Source: Actinomadura terrae
GTDB lineage: Bacteria; Actinomycetota; Actinomycetes; Streptosporangiales; Streptosporangiaceae
Length of the DNA: 64,000 nucleotides
Direction: 5' to 3'
Assembly (NCBI RefSeq): GCF_022751215.1
Contig: NZ_JAICDG010000007.1
Coordinates: 1-64,000, forward strand
Under the pieces are notes generated by a model. It was not told the origin of the DNA. It ran no database searches and worked only from the letters and a program-made list of their open reading frames with translations. The position numbers were made by a program, and so were the translations under genes. Positions 51,308 to 61,286 of this stretch are shown here, piece after piece (the first letter of the stretch is position 1; the number at the start of each line of letters is the position of its first letter).

Positions 51308-52327
51308 GCGGCGTCGCCCCGCCCCGCAGAAGCGACCTGACGCTGGGTGACGGACTATTTTGATAACAGGCTGGAAGGTGCGAAGTGACGGCCTGGACTG
51401 GACACCTCTGCACGATAGAAAAAGCGAGGTAAGGGCATCAATGTGATGCGAATCACATGATATTCCGCGCCGAATTTCCGCTGGGCCCGTGGGTGGGCTC
51501 CGTTTTCGGTCCCGCGACCGAATGGCGGGGCTTGGGGAAACAAACCGGCGGTCGCACGGTCATGGCATGCGCGCCGGGCCCCACCGGGTGAGACGTCGTC
51601 TCGTCCGGACGGGTGGACGCCCCGCCGCGTCACCCCCTCGGGACGGAGGTGCCCCGGGGACCGGTTACCGTGGGGTCGGCAGAAGATGATCAGTGACGGA
51701 CCGTGGTCGGCGGGAGCGTGTCCCTTAAAAGGGACGGCAGCGCTCGGAGGCGGCCCCGGGCGCCGTCGGGAGGCGTCGCGAGGACGTCGGAAGAACGTCG
51801 GAAGGGAGGGGACGCCGCGCCGGAGCGGCCCGCCGATGGGGGGCCGGGAGCCGGGCGCGGGGCCGCTCGCGCGTGGGGACGCGGGTGCGGCCGGTCTCCG
51901 GGGGGAGCGCCGGGGCTCGTGTGACCGGAGTGGCGGGAGAACGGGGCCGGGACGGCCGCGATCCTGACCGCCCGTCATGGCGGGCCGCGTGACCTGCGGA
52001 GGTTCGATCTCGGAACGGACTCGGTACGGTAAAGCTTGCCGGTCTAGACCGGGTTCGGGTTGCCGTCAGGGGTGCCGGTGAACGTACTATTCGGGCGATT
52101 TGTCCGGAGTGATGTGCGGGCACGTGTGCCCAAGATGACGACGAGATCACAAGTCAGATACGGGTACTGGCGAAGGTCGCCTCACGGATGGACAGTCGTG
52201 CCCGAAGGACTACGTTTCCCTTCAGCAAACGCGGCGTAACGGGCACCGAGGCAGCGGACGATCTTCGCGGCCTCCCGGGCGCGTGCGCCGGTGGCAGTGT
52301 GGCCCGAAGGGGTAGGAGGTACGGAGC
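51308..52327. other. One-kilobase region without a convincing gene
   Basis: I see no credible gene here; the open frames have no ribosome sites and low-complexity Gly/Arg/Pro translations. The region 51355-51480 is comparatively AT-rich. ACGTCGGAAG is repeated at 51785 and 51796. The segment from about 52010 to 52180 is also lower in GC and probably contains the promoter and leader of the oligopeptide operon, ending in AGGAGGT just before the GTG at 52328. Confidence 0.4.
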
Positions 52328-53332
52328 GTGACCGCACCGATCGAGGTTTCCGGAGCGGAGGGCGAGGCCCAGCCGGAGGCCGTCCTTGCGGGCGTCGACC
52401 GCAAGGCGATCCAGGGTCGTTCCCTCGGCCAGATCGCCTGGATGCGGCTCAAGCGCGACAAGGTCGCCATCAGCGGCGGGATCGTCGTGCTGTTCCTGAT
52501 CGTGTTGTCGCTTCCGGGCGTCACCGGCCTCGTCGTCGGCTGGCTCGGCAGCCCCCCCAACGAGTTCCACCAGAACCTGGTGGACGCGACGCTGGGCGGC
52601 CCGACCAAACCGTTGGGCGGCATGAGCGGCGACCACATCTTCGGCGTCGAGCCCATCAACGGGCGCGACCTGTTCAGCCGCGTCCTCTACGGGGCGCGGG
52701 TCTCCCTGCTCATCGGCGTGCTCGCCACGCTCGTGTCGGTCGTGATCGGCACGGTGATGGGCATTACCGCGGGCTACTTCGGCGGGTGGGTCGACACCCT
52801 GATCGCCCGCACGATGGACGTCTTCCTGGCCTTCCCCCTGGTGCTGTTCGCGATCTCGCTGGTGGGCGTGATCCCCCCGGGCCTGTGGGGATTGGAAGGC
52901 AACAACCTGCGGATCGCGATCCTGGTGTTCATCATCGGGTTCTTCAACTGGCCCTACATCGGCCGGATCATCCGCGGGCAGACCTTGTCGCTGCGCGAGC
53001 GCGAGTTCGTCGACGCCGCGCGCAGCATGGGCGCGCGCAACTCCTACATCCTGTTCAAGGAGATCCTGCCCAACCTGGTCGCGCCGATCCTGGTGTACTC
53101 CACCCTGCTGATCCCGACCAACATCCTCTTCGAGGCCGCGCTGTCGTTCCTCGGTGTCGGCATCAACCCGCCCGACCCCTCGTGGGGCGGGATGCTGTCG
53201 CAGGCCACCGAGCTGTACTCGGTCGCCCCTCACTTCGTGATCGTCCCCGGTCTCGCCATCTTCGTCACCGTCCTGGCCTTCAACCTGCTCGGCGACGGTC
53301 TGCGCGACGCCCTGGACCCACGGGCCCGATGA
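52328..53332 (+). CDS. Oligopeptide ABC transporter permease, DppC type
   Basis: The 334-residue permease opens the five-gene peptide operon. It has a cytoplasmic N-terminus with S-L-G-Q-I-A-W-M-R-L-K-R-D-K, an N-terminal helix, a periplasmic loop with G-V-E-P-I-N-G-R-D-L-F-S-R-V-L-Y-G-A-R-V-S-L, and the coupling motif E-F-V-D-A-A-R-S-M-G. AGGAGGTACGGAGC precedes GTG 52328. The solute-binding protein follows after 36 bp. Confidence 0.9.
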   Translation: MTAPIEVSGAEGEAQPEAVLAGVDRKAIQGRSLGQIAWMRLKRDKVAISGGIVVLFLIVLSLPGVTGLVVGWLGSPPNEFHQNLVDATLGGPTKPLGGMSGDHIFGVEPINGRDLFSRVLYGARVSLLIGVLATLVSVVIGTVMGITAGYFGGWVDTLIARTMDVFLAFPLVLFAISLVGVIPPGLWGLEGNNLRIAILVFIIGFFNWPYIGRIIRGQTLSLREREFVDAARSMGARNSYILFKEILPNLVAPILVYSTLLIPTNILFEAALSFLGVGINPPDPSWGGMLSQATELYSVAPHFVIVPGLAIFVTVLAFNLLGDGLRDALDPRAR

Positions 53333-53368
53333 CCCCGGCGAACGTCCGGTATTAGCGAAAGGGAACTG

Positions 53369-55129
53369 ATGAAATCTCCCAAGGTGGTGACCAGCGCGGC
53401 GGCGGGGATCGTCGTCCTGGGCCTCGGGCTGTCGGCCTGTGGCGGCGGTGACGACGACGGAGGCGGCGGCAGCGGCGGCGCCAAGTTCGACGCCGGCTCC
53501 ACGGCGGTCGTCAACGTCTCCGACCACAAGGGCGGCGTGCTGAAGTTCGCGCAGCCGGACGACTTCGAGTCGCTGGACCCCGCGAACATCTACTACGCCT
53601 ACGGGCTGAACTTCGTCCGGATCTTCTCCCGGTCGCTGATGACCTACAACTCCAAGCCGGGCCTCGAGGGCTCCAAGATGGTCCCCGACCTGGCCGAGGC
53701 GCCGGGCACCGCGACCAACGGCAGCAAGACCTGGACCTACAAGCTCAAGCGCGGCGTCAAGTACGAGGACGGCACCGAGGTCAAGGCCAAGGACATCAAG
53801 TACGCGGTCGCGCGCACCTTCGACCGCGCCGTCCTGCACAACGGCCCGTCCTACTTCCCGCAGCTGCTGGACGTCGGCGGCAAGTACGAGGGCCCGTTCA
53901 AGGACAAGAACCTCGACAACTTCAAGGGCGTCTCCACGCCCGACGACTACACCGTCGTGTTCAACCTGAAGGCCCCGTTCAGCGAGTTCGACCAGGTCGT
54001 CGGCTTCTCCGGGCAGACCGCTCCGGTCCCGGCCGCCAAGGACACCGGCGTCCGCTACGGCATGCACCCGGTCTCGACCGGCCCGTACAAGCTCCAGGGC
54101 GACTACACGCCGAAGAAGGGCGGCACCTGGGTCCGCAACACCAACTGGGACCCGGCGACCGACCCGAACCGCAAGCAGCTGCCCGACAAGATCGAGGTCC
54201 AGTCGGGGCTGAAGGCGGAGGAGATCGACAGCCGCCTCCAGGCCGGCACCGTCCAGATCGACCTCCCGGGCTCGGGTGTGCAGGCCGCCGCGCGGCAGCA
54301 GATCCTGACCAACCCGAAGCTGAAGGCGAACGCCGACAACCCGCTCGCCGGCTTCCACTGGTACATCCCGATCAACGTCAAGAACATCCCGAACATCGAG
54401 TGCCGCAAGGCGATCGTGTACGCGGCCGACCGCTCGGCGATGTACCGCGCCTACGGCGGTGAGGTCGGCGGCCAGGTCTCGACCTCCATCCAGCCGCCGG
54501 CCGTCCAGGGCCGTGAGAAGGGCACCGACTTCTACACGAAGGCGGACCCGACCTACACCGGCGACCAGGCGCAGGCCAAGGCCTCGCTCGCCAAGTGCGG
54601 CCAGCCGAACGGCTTCTCCACGAACATGATCTTCCGGAGCGACCGGCCGAAGGAGAAGGCGACCGCCGAGGCGCTCCAGCAGGCCCTCGCCAAGGTCAAC
54701 ATCAAGCTCAACCTCAAGGGCTACCCGTCGGGCACCTACACCAACGAGCAGCTCGGCGCGCCGAAGTTCATGGAGAAGCAGAAGATCGGCCTCGGCACCT
54801 ACGGTTGGGCCCCCGACTGGAACACCGGCTACGGCTACCTCCAGCCCGTCTCCGACGTCGACGCGATCGTCCCCACCGGCAACGCCAACGCCGAGGAGCT
54901 GGACGACCCGCAGGTCAACAAGATGTGGGACGACGTCGTCGCGGTCCAGGACCCGGCGCAGCGTGCGAAGATCTACAACCAGATCGACGCCAAGATCCGT
55001 GAGGACGCGGCGATCCTGCCGAACGTGTACGCCAAGTCGCTGCTCTACCGCCCGACGAACCTGACGAACGTCTACTTCCACGCGGGCTACGGCATGTACG
55101 ACTACGCCAACCTCGGCGTCACCGGCTGA
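53369..55129 (+). CDS. Oligopeptide-binding lipoprotein (family 5)
   Basis: The 586-residue protein has a lipoprotein signal with lipobox L-S-A-C at 21-24 and a Gly/Asp linker. The family-5 (DppA/OppA) fold follows: L-K-F-A-Q-P-D-D-F-E-S-L-D-P-A, W-T-Y-K-L-K-R-G-V-K-Y-E-D-G-T, and Y-R-P-T-N-L-T-N-V-Y near the end. It should deliver peptides to the two permeases flanking it. GGGAACTG precedes the ATG. A strong hairpin follows the gene and may favour its expression over downstream genes. Confidence 0.92.
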   Translation: MKSPKVVTSAAAGIVVLGLGLSACGGGDDDGGGGSGGAKFDAGSTAVVNVSDHKGGVLKFAQPDDFESLDPANIYYAYGLNFVRIFSRSLMTYNSKPGLEGSKMVPDLAEAPGTATNGSKTWTYKLKRGVKYEDGTEVKAKDIKYAVARTFDRAVLHNGPSYFPQLLDVGGKYEGPFKDKNLDNFKGVSTPDDYTVVFNLKAPFSEFDQVVGFSGQTAPVPAAKDTGVRYGMHPVSTGPYKLQGDYTPKKGGTWVRNTNWDPATDPNRKQLPDKIEVQSGLKAEEIDSRLQAGTVQIDLPGSGVQAAARQQILTNPKLKANADNPLAGFHWYIPINVKNIPNIECRKAIVYAADRSAMYRAYGGEVGGQVSTSIQPPAVQGREKGTDFYTKADPTYTGDQAQAKASLAKCGQPNGFSTNMIFRSDRPKEKATAEALQQALAKVNIKLNLKGYPSGTYTNEQLGAPKFMEKQKIGLGTYGWAPDWNTGYGYLQPVSDVDAIVPTGNANAEELDDPQVNKMWDDVVAVQDPAQRAKIYNQIDAKIREDAAILPNVYAKSLLYRPTNLTNVYFHAGYGMYDYANLGVTG

Positions 55130-55175
55130 GCGCACGGTTCCCGAGCTACCTGAGAGAAGGCAGGTGAAGGCATAG

Positions 55176-55208
55176 GGCGGTCGCCGGGGGGATCCCCCGG
55201 CGACCGCC
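55176..55208 (+). promoter_or_regulatory. 15-bp perfect hairpin inside the peptide-transport operon
   Basis: GGCGGTCGCCGGGGG (55176-55190) pairs perfectly with CCCCCGGCGACCGCC (55194-55208) around a 3-nt loop. It lies between the binding-protein stop and the permease start (55222) with no U-tract. It could stabilise the 3' end of the binding-protein mRNA or act as a partial terminator. Confidence 0.75.
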
Positions 55209-55221
55209 TGGGCCGGAGACT

Positions 55222-56219
55222 GTGGTCGCATTCATTGTTCGCCGCCTGTTCGGCGCGGTGGGGTTGCTCCTCATCATCAGCGCGGTGACGTTCGCCATCT
55301 TCTTCCTTGTGCCCCGCGCCGCCGGTGTCACCACCGACGACATCGCGGGCCGCTTCGCCGGCAAACAGCCGGACGCGGCGACCCTCGCGGCGATCAAGGA
55401 CCGGTTCGGGCTCGACGACCCGATCCCGGTGCAGTACGGGAAGTTCATCAAGGCGATCGCCGTCGGCGACACCTACGACACGGGCACCGAGAAGATCGAC
55501 TGCCCGGCGCCGTGCCTCGGCTACTCCTTCCGCACCAACCAGTCGGTGACCGACCAGCTCGTGGACCGCGCGCCGGTCACGTTCATGATCACCGCCGGTG
55601 CGGCCGTGCTGTGGCTGGTGGCGGGGGTGTCGATCGGCATCCTGTCCGCGCTGCGCCGAGGGACGATCTTCGACCGGGCGGCGATGGGGGTGGCCCTCGC
55701 GGGCGTGTCCCTGCCGATCTTCTTCACGGGCCTGCTGTCGCTGGCGTTCATCGTCCACCGGTGGGAGATCCTTCCCGCGGTGAACTACAGCGGGCCGAGC
55801 GACAACCCGTTCAACCTGCTGCTGCCGTGGATCTGCCTGGCGTTCCTTTACGCGGCGATGTACGCGCGGCTGACGCGAGCGGGCATGCTGGAGACGATGA
55901 ACGAGGACTTCATCCGCACGGCCCGCGCCAAGGGGCTGCCGGAGAAGACGGTGGTGCTCAAGCACGGCCTGCGCGCCTCGCTGACGCCGATCATGACGGT
56001 GTTCGGCCTGGACGTCGGGCTGGTGCTCGGCGGCGCGATCATCACGGAGAAGACGTTCTCGATTCCGGGCCTCGGCCAGCTCGCGCTGGACGGGGTGAAC
56101 CAGAGCGACCTGCCGGTCGTGCTCGGTGCCACGATGACCGCGGCGCTGTTCATCGTGCTCGCCAACCTCGTCGTGGACATCCTGTACGGCGTCATCGACC
56201 CGAGGGTGAGGCACAACTG

Positions 56220-56220
<1 letters not shown>
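55222..56220 (+). CDS. Oligopeptide ABC transporter permease, DppB type
   Basis: The 332-residue permease starts V-A-F-I-V-R-R-L-F-G-A-V-G-L-L-L-I, typical of DppB, and carries the coupling motif I-R-T-A-R-A-K-G-L-P-E-K-T-V. Between helix 1 and the core is a longer periplasmic insert with two Cys (D-C-P-A-P-C) that may form a disulfide. GTG 55222 has CGGAG upstream, only 13 bp after the hairpin. It overlaps the next ATPase gene by one base. Confidence 0.9.
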
Positions 56221-57301
<1,081 letters not shown>

Positions 57302-57305
<4 letters not shown>

Positions 57306-58510
57306 CGAGCACGGGTGGGAACGAGACTGTGAGCACTGAGAAGACCCCCGGGGACGCCCCGGCGGACACCGCGGAGCAGCCGTCGCCGGCGCCCGGCGGC
57401 GCCGCGGCCCCCTCCCTGGCCAAGGAGACGCGTCCGGTGCGGGACGGCGAGTTGCTGCTGGAGGTGGACAACCTCGGCAAGCACTTCCCCGTGACGGCGG
57501 GGCTGCTGCGCCGGCAGGTCGCGGCGGTGAAGGCCGTCGACGGCGTGACGTTCTCGGTCCGCAAGGGCGAGACGCTCGGGCTGGTGGGCGAGTCGGGCTG
57601 CGGGAAGTCCACCACCGGCCGGATGATCATGCGGCTGCTGGACCCGAGCTTCGGGAAGATCACCTTCGAGGGCGAGGACATCACGAAGATGTCCCAGGGG
57701 CGGCTGCGGCCGCTCCGCCGCGACCTCCAGATGATCTTCCAGGACCCGTACTCGTCGCTGAACCCGCGCAAGACGGTCGGCGCGATCGTCGGGGCGCCGT
57801 TCCGGCTCCAGAACATCGAGGCCAAGCAGGGCGTGAAGAAGGCCGTCCAGGAGATCCTGGAGCTGGTCGGGCTGAACCCCGAGCACTACAACCGGTACCC
57901 GCACGAGTTCTCCGGCGGGCAGCGGCAGCGCATCGGCATCGCCCGCACGCTCGCGCTGAAGCCGAAGCTGATCGTCGCGGACGAGCCGGTGTCGGCGCTG
58001 GACGTGTCGGTGCAGGCGCAGGTGGTGAACCTGCTGGAGGACCTCCAGGACGAGCTCGACCTCACCTACGTGGTGATCGCGCACGACCTGTCGGTGGTGC
58101 GGCACATCTCCGACCGGGTCGCGGTCATGTACCTCGGGAAGATCGTCGAGCTGGCGGACCGGGCGGACCTGTACGAGCGCCCTATGCACCCCTACACCAA
58201 CGCGCTGCTGTCGGCGGTGCCGATCCCCGACCCGAGCGAGCGCGGCGACCGGCAGCGGATCCGGCTCCAGGGCGACGTGCCGAGCCCGCTGGACCCGCCG
58301 CCCGCCTGCCGGTTCCACACGCGCTGCTGGAAGGCGCAGGACATCTGCAAGCAGGTCGAGCCGCCGCTGGTGGAGCTCAGCCCGGGCCACCAGGCCGCGT
58401 GCCACTTCCCGGAGAACACGACGGTGAGCGCGACCGACGAGGTCGCCCGCGCCGCGGTCGCTCCGGCGGCGGGCGCCACGGCGGCGGAGGAGTCCGCCCC
58501 GGAGGCCTGA
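57302..58510 (+). CDS. Oligopeptide ABC transporter ATPase, DppF type
   Basis: The ~402-residue ATPase has Walker [11 protein letters not shown]-loop [10 protein letters not shown], signature F-S-G-G-Q-R-Q-R, Walker [13 protein letters not shown] and H-loop A-H-D-L-S-V-V. A C-terminal C-R-F-H-T-R-C-W region follows and the tail is Ala-rich. The start is GTG 57302, which overlaps the previous stop, or GTG 57329. It is the last gene of the operon. Confidence 0.92.
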
Positions 58511-58520
58511 CCGTCCCCCT

Positions 58521-58850
58521 CGCGCGCGAGGACGCGTGAGGACCCGGCGCCGCGCGGGCTGAACCGGCTGCTCGGCATCGGGTCACTTCCCACGCGCGAG
58601 GACCCGGCCGGCTGTTTGAAGGCTGACGCGTGGTCGGATTCGTCCGCCTCACGCGCGCGGGGACCCGGCGGCGCTCATGGGCGTGGCCCACGGCCATGAG
58701 CGTCCACCTCGCGCGCGAGGACCCGGCCGGCTGTTGAAGGCCAGGCGTGGTCGGAATCGTCCGCCTCCGGCGCGCGGGGCCCGACGGCGCTCAGGGGCGT
58801 GACCCACGAACCGTGCGCGTGCGCCCTACGCGTGAGGACCCGGCCCCTTT
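58521..58850. repeat. Tandem array with ~60-bp period
   Basis: The core GAGGACCCGG, preceded by CGCGCGAG or CGCGTGAG, recurs at 58538, 58598, 58717 and 58834. Diverged forms occur at about 58659 and 58777, so spacing is 57-61 bp. The longer unit is about 120 bp, pairing a GGCCGGCTG-type half with a GGCGGCGCTCA-type half. The last copy forms the left arm of the terminator. No gene lies within it. Confidence 0.7.
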
Positions 58851-58867
58851 CCCGGGGCCGGGTCCTC
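58834..58867 (+). terminator. Intrinsic terminator ending the peptide operon region
   Basis: GAGGACCCGGCCCC (58834-58847) pairs perfectly with GGGGCCGGGTCCTC (58854-58867) around TTTCCC, followed by GGCTTTT. This is the best-formed intrinsic terminator in the window and can serve the convergent ArsR gene too. Confidence 0.85.
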
Positions 58868-58873
58868 GGCTTT

Positions 58874-59854
58874 TCAGGGGGTGCGGGCGAGGGCGTCGCC
58901 GAGGGGCGTGCGGTGGTACAGGACGGCGCGTCCGGCGCGGGCGCGGTCGGCGAGCCCGGCGCGCCGCAGGACGGCGAGGTGGTCGCCGACGGCGCCGGGC
59001 GCGACGCCGAGGGCGCGGGCGAGCTGGGTGGTCCCGGCGGGCTCGTCCAGGGCGAGCAGGACGCGGGCGCGGGTGCGGCCGAGGAGCGCGGCGAGGGCGC
59101 CGGGCGCGGCGGGCGGCGCGGACTCCCACAGCGCCGAGATGCCGCGCGCCGGGTAGATGAGCGTGAAGGGCCACGGCGCCTCGGTGTGCGCGGCGATGCC
59201 GGGCCAGACGAACACCGACGGGATCAGCAGCAGGCCGGTCCCGCCGAGCGGGACGGTCTCGGCGGGCCGCAGGCCGAGCAGGTCGATGCCGCGCTCGCGC
59301 CAGCGGACGCGGGGGTGCAGGTCGCGGAGGGCGGCCTCCCAGCCGCCGCCGCTGAGCCGCCCGGCGCGGTGCAGGACGTCGCGTTCGCAGATGGCGCGCA
59401 GCCGGGGCCACTCGGGGGCCAGCAGCGCCCGCCAGGCGGCCTCCAGCGCGTCGGCGACGGCGAGGTGGGCGTCGGGGCGGGCGAGGACGGCGCGGGCGCG
59501 CTCCCCGGCGCCGGGCCGCAGCCGCAGCGCGTGCGCGATCTCCCGGCGGGCGACGTCCGGCGGGGTGGCGCGGACGGCGTCCAGGTCGTCCTCGATCGTC
59601 TGCGCGAGGCCGCGCGGCGGGGGAGCGACGAACGCGGCGCCGTACCGGGCCGTCTGGAGCGCGAGGACGGCGTCCAGGTGGGTCGCGGCGCGCAGCGCGT
59701 CCAGCTCGGGCCGCAGCCGCTCGGCCCACGCGCCGGGCAGCGCCCGCTCGGACAGGCCGGTGAGGGCGCGCAGCAGGCCGTTCAGCTCGAACAGCGGCGA
59801 CAGCGCGAACCGGCTGTGCAGCAGGTCCTCGGCGGTCGCCTCAAGGCGGATCAC
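58874..59854 (-). CDS. DUF5937/ArsR-family regulator
   Basis: The 326-residue protein combines an N-terminal DUF5937-type domain (V-I-R-L-E-A-T-A-E-D-L-L-H-S-R-F-A-L-S-P-L) with a C-terminal ArsR helix-turn-helix (T-T-Q-L-A-R-A-L-G-V-A-P-G-A-V-G-D-H-L-A-V-L-R-R-A). It diverges from an MFS exporter gene only 65 bp away and probably controls it. It is a paralogue of the protein at 50036-51004. Confidence 0.88.
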   Translation of the reverse strand: MIRLEATAEDLLHSRFALSPLFELNGLLRALTGLSERALPGAWAERLRPELDALRAATHLDAVLALQTARYGAAFVAPPPRGLAQTIEDDLDAVRATPPDVARREIAHALRLRPGAGERARAVLARPDAHLAVADALEAAWRALLAPEWPRLRAICERDVLHRAGRLSGGGWEAALRDLHPRVRWRERGIDLLGLRPAETVPLGGTGLLLIPSVFVWPGIAAHTEAPWPFTLIYPARGISALWESAPPAAPGALAALLGRTRARVLLALDEPAGTTQLARALGVAPGAVGDHLAVLRRAGLADRARAGRAVLYHRTPLGDALARTP

Positions 59855-59919
59855 GGCCCGACCTTACGTCAGGGGACGTAAACGTCGCCGCGCCGCCCGG
59901 CGTCGGCGAGGGTGGCCGG

Positions 59920-61167
59920 ATGATGGGGGTCGGGAAAGGGGAGGGCCGCGCCGGGTACCGGGACGCGCTGGCGGAGCCGCGGTTCCGGGTGCTGTTCGGG
60001 ACGCGGACGCTGGCGATCGCGGCGGACACGCTCCGGATGATCGCGCTGTCGGTGCTGGTCTACGGCCGGACGGGGTCGCCGCTGCTCGCGGCCGTCGCCT
60101 ACGGCATCGGGTTCCTGCCGCAGCTCGCGGGCGGGGCGCTGCTCGGGTCGTTGGCCGACCGGCTCCGCCCGCGCCGGCTGATCGCGGGCGCCTACGCGCT
60201 GGAGGCGGCCGCGGCGCTCGCGCTGGGCCTGGTGGAGATGCCGGTGGCGGCGGCGCTGGCGCTGGTCGCGGTGGTGGCGTGCGCGACGCCGGTGTTCGCG
60301 GGCGCCTCGAACCGCCTGGTCGCCGAGGTGCTGGACGGCGACGCCTACGTGCTGGGCCGGTCGCTGATGACGATGGCCTCGGCGGCGGCGCAGCTGCTCG
60401 GGCTGGCGTTCGGCGGCCTCGCGGTCGCGGCGGTCGGCGCCCGGCACGCGCTGCTGGTCGCGGCGGCCGCGCACCTGGCCGCGGCGCTGCTGGTGCGGGT
60501 ACGGCTGCCGGACCTGCCTCCCCCGCCGGGGGCAGGGGGAGGATCGGTGGTGGGGGAGAGCTGGGCGGGGAACCGGCGGCTGCTCGCGGACCCGGCGGTG
60601 CGGGCGCTGCTGCTGGCGCAGTGGCTGCCGCCCGCGTTCGTGGCGGGCGCCGAGGGCCTCCTCGTCCCCTACGCGGGCGTCCGCGGGTACGGGGGCGCGG
60701 CGGCGGGGGTGTTGCTGGCGTGCTCGGCGGCGGGGATGCTGCTGGGCAACCTCGCCGGGGGGCGGCTGCTCGGCCCGGCGGCGCGGGAGCGGTTCGCGGT
60801 GCCGCTGATGGCGCTGTTCGGGCTGCCGCTGCTGCCGCTCGCCCTGCCGGTGCCGCTGCCGGCCGCGGCGGCGCTGCTGCTGCTGTGCGGGTGCGGGTTC
60901 GCCTACGAGCTGGGCGTCCAGCGGCCGTTCGTGGACGCGCTGCCCGCGGACGGGCGGGGGCAGGCGTTCGGGCTGCTGTCGACGGGCCTGATGACCTTGC
61001 AGGGCGTGGGGCCGGTGGTGCTGGGCGCGCTGGCGGAGGTTCTGCCGGTCGGGCAGGCCCTGGCCTGCGCGGGCGCCGCGACGTCGTTGACGGCCCTGTG
61101 CCTGCGGGGCCCGCTGCGGCGGGCCCGGAGCGTGCCCCTCACGCCCTCCCCGGCGGACGCGGCGTAA
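59920..61167 (+). CDS. MFS exporter, EntS-like
   Basis: The ~415-residue protein has 12 predicted helices; the N-terminal F-R-V-L-F-G-T-R-T-L-A-I-A-A-D and G-S-L-A-D-R-L-R-P-R-R loop resemble the DHA3/EntS-type exporters. Start ATGs at 59920 and 59923 are equally possible. Regulation by the divergent ArsR-type gene is likely from position. The substrate is unknown. Confidence 0.83.
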   Translation: MMGVGKGEGRAGYRDALAEPRFRVLFGTRTLAIAADTLRMIALSVLVYGRTGSPLLAAVAYGIGFLPQLAGGALLGSLADRLRPRRLIAGAYALEAAAALALGLVEMPVAAALALVAVVACATPVFAGASNRLVAEVLDGDAYVLGRSLMTMASAAAQLLGLAFGGLAVAAVGARHALLVAAAAHLAAALLVRVRLPDLPPPPGAGGGSVVGESWAGNRRLLADPAVRALLLAQWLPPAFVAGAEGLLVPYAGVRGYGGAAAGVLLACSAAGMLLGNLAGGRLLGPAARERFAVPLMALFGLPLLPLALPVPLPAAAALLLLCGCGFAYELGVQRPFVDALPADGRGQAFGLLSTGLMTLQGVGPVVLGALAEVLPVGQALACAGAATSLTALCLRGPLRRARSVPLTPSPADAA

Positions 61168-61188
61168 CCGGCGGCCCCTTGAAAAGGG

Positions 61189-61228
61189 GGAACGCCCCGT
61201 CCGCTGTGTGGGCCGTACGGGGCGTTCC
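61189..61228. terminator. Bidirectional terminator between convergent genes
   Basis: GGAACGCCCCGT (61189-61200) pairs perfectly with ACGGGGCGTTCC (61217-61228) around a 16-nt loop, between the MFS gene and the FtsX-type permease. Confidence 0.8.
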
Positions 61229-61286
61229 GGCGCGGGTCCGCGGGGAGGTGCGGGCCCGCGCCTGGGAGGAGAGTCCCTCGGGGGTG

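Noticed and set aside
51686-51967. Open frame of 93 codons in the large gap
   Set aside because: There is no ribosome-binding site, the translation is Gly/Arg-rich and low-complexity, and overlapping frames on both strands are equally open.
58511-58870. Possible CRISPR array
   Set aside because: The units are diverged, spacers are not unique sequences of constant length, and there are no cas genes.
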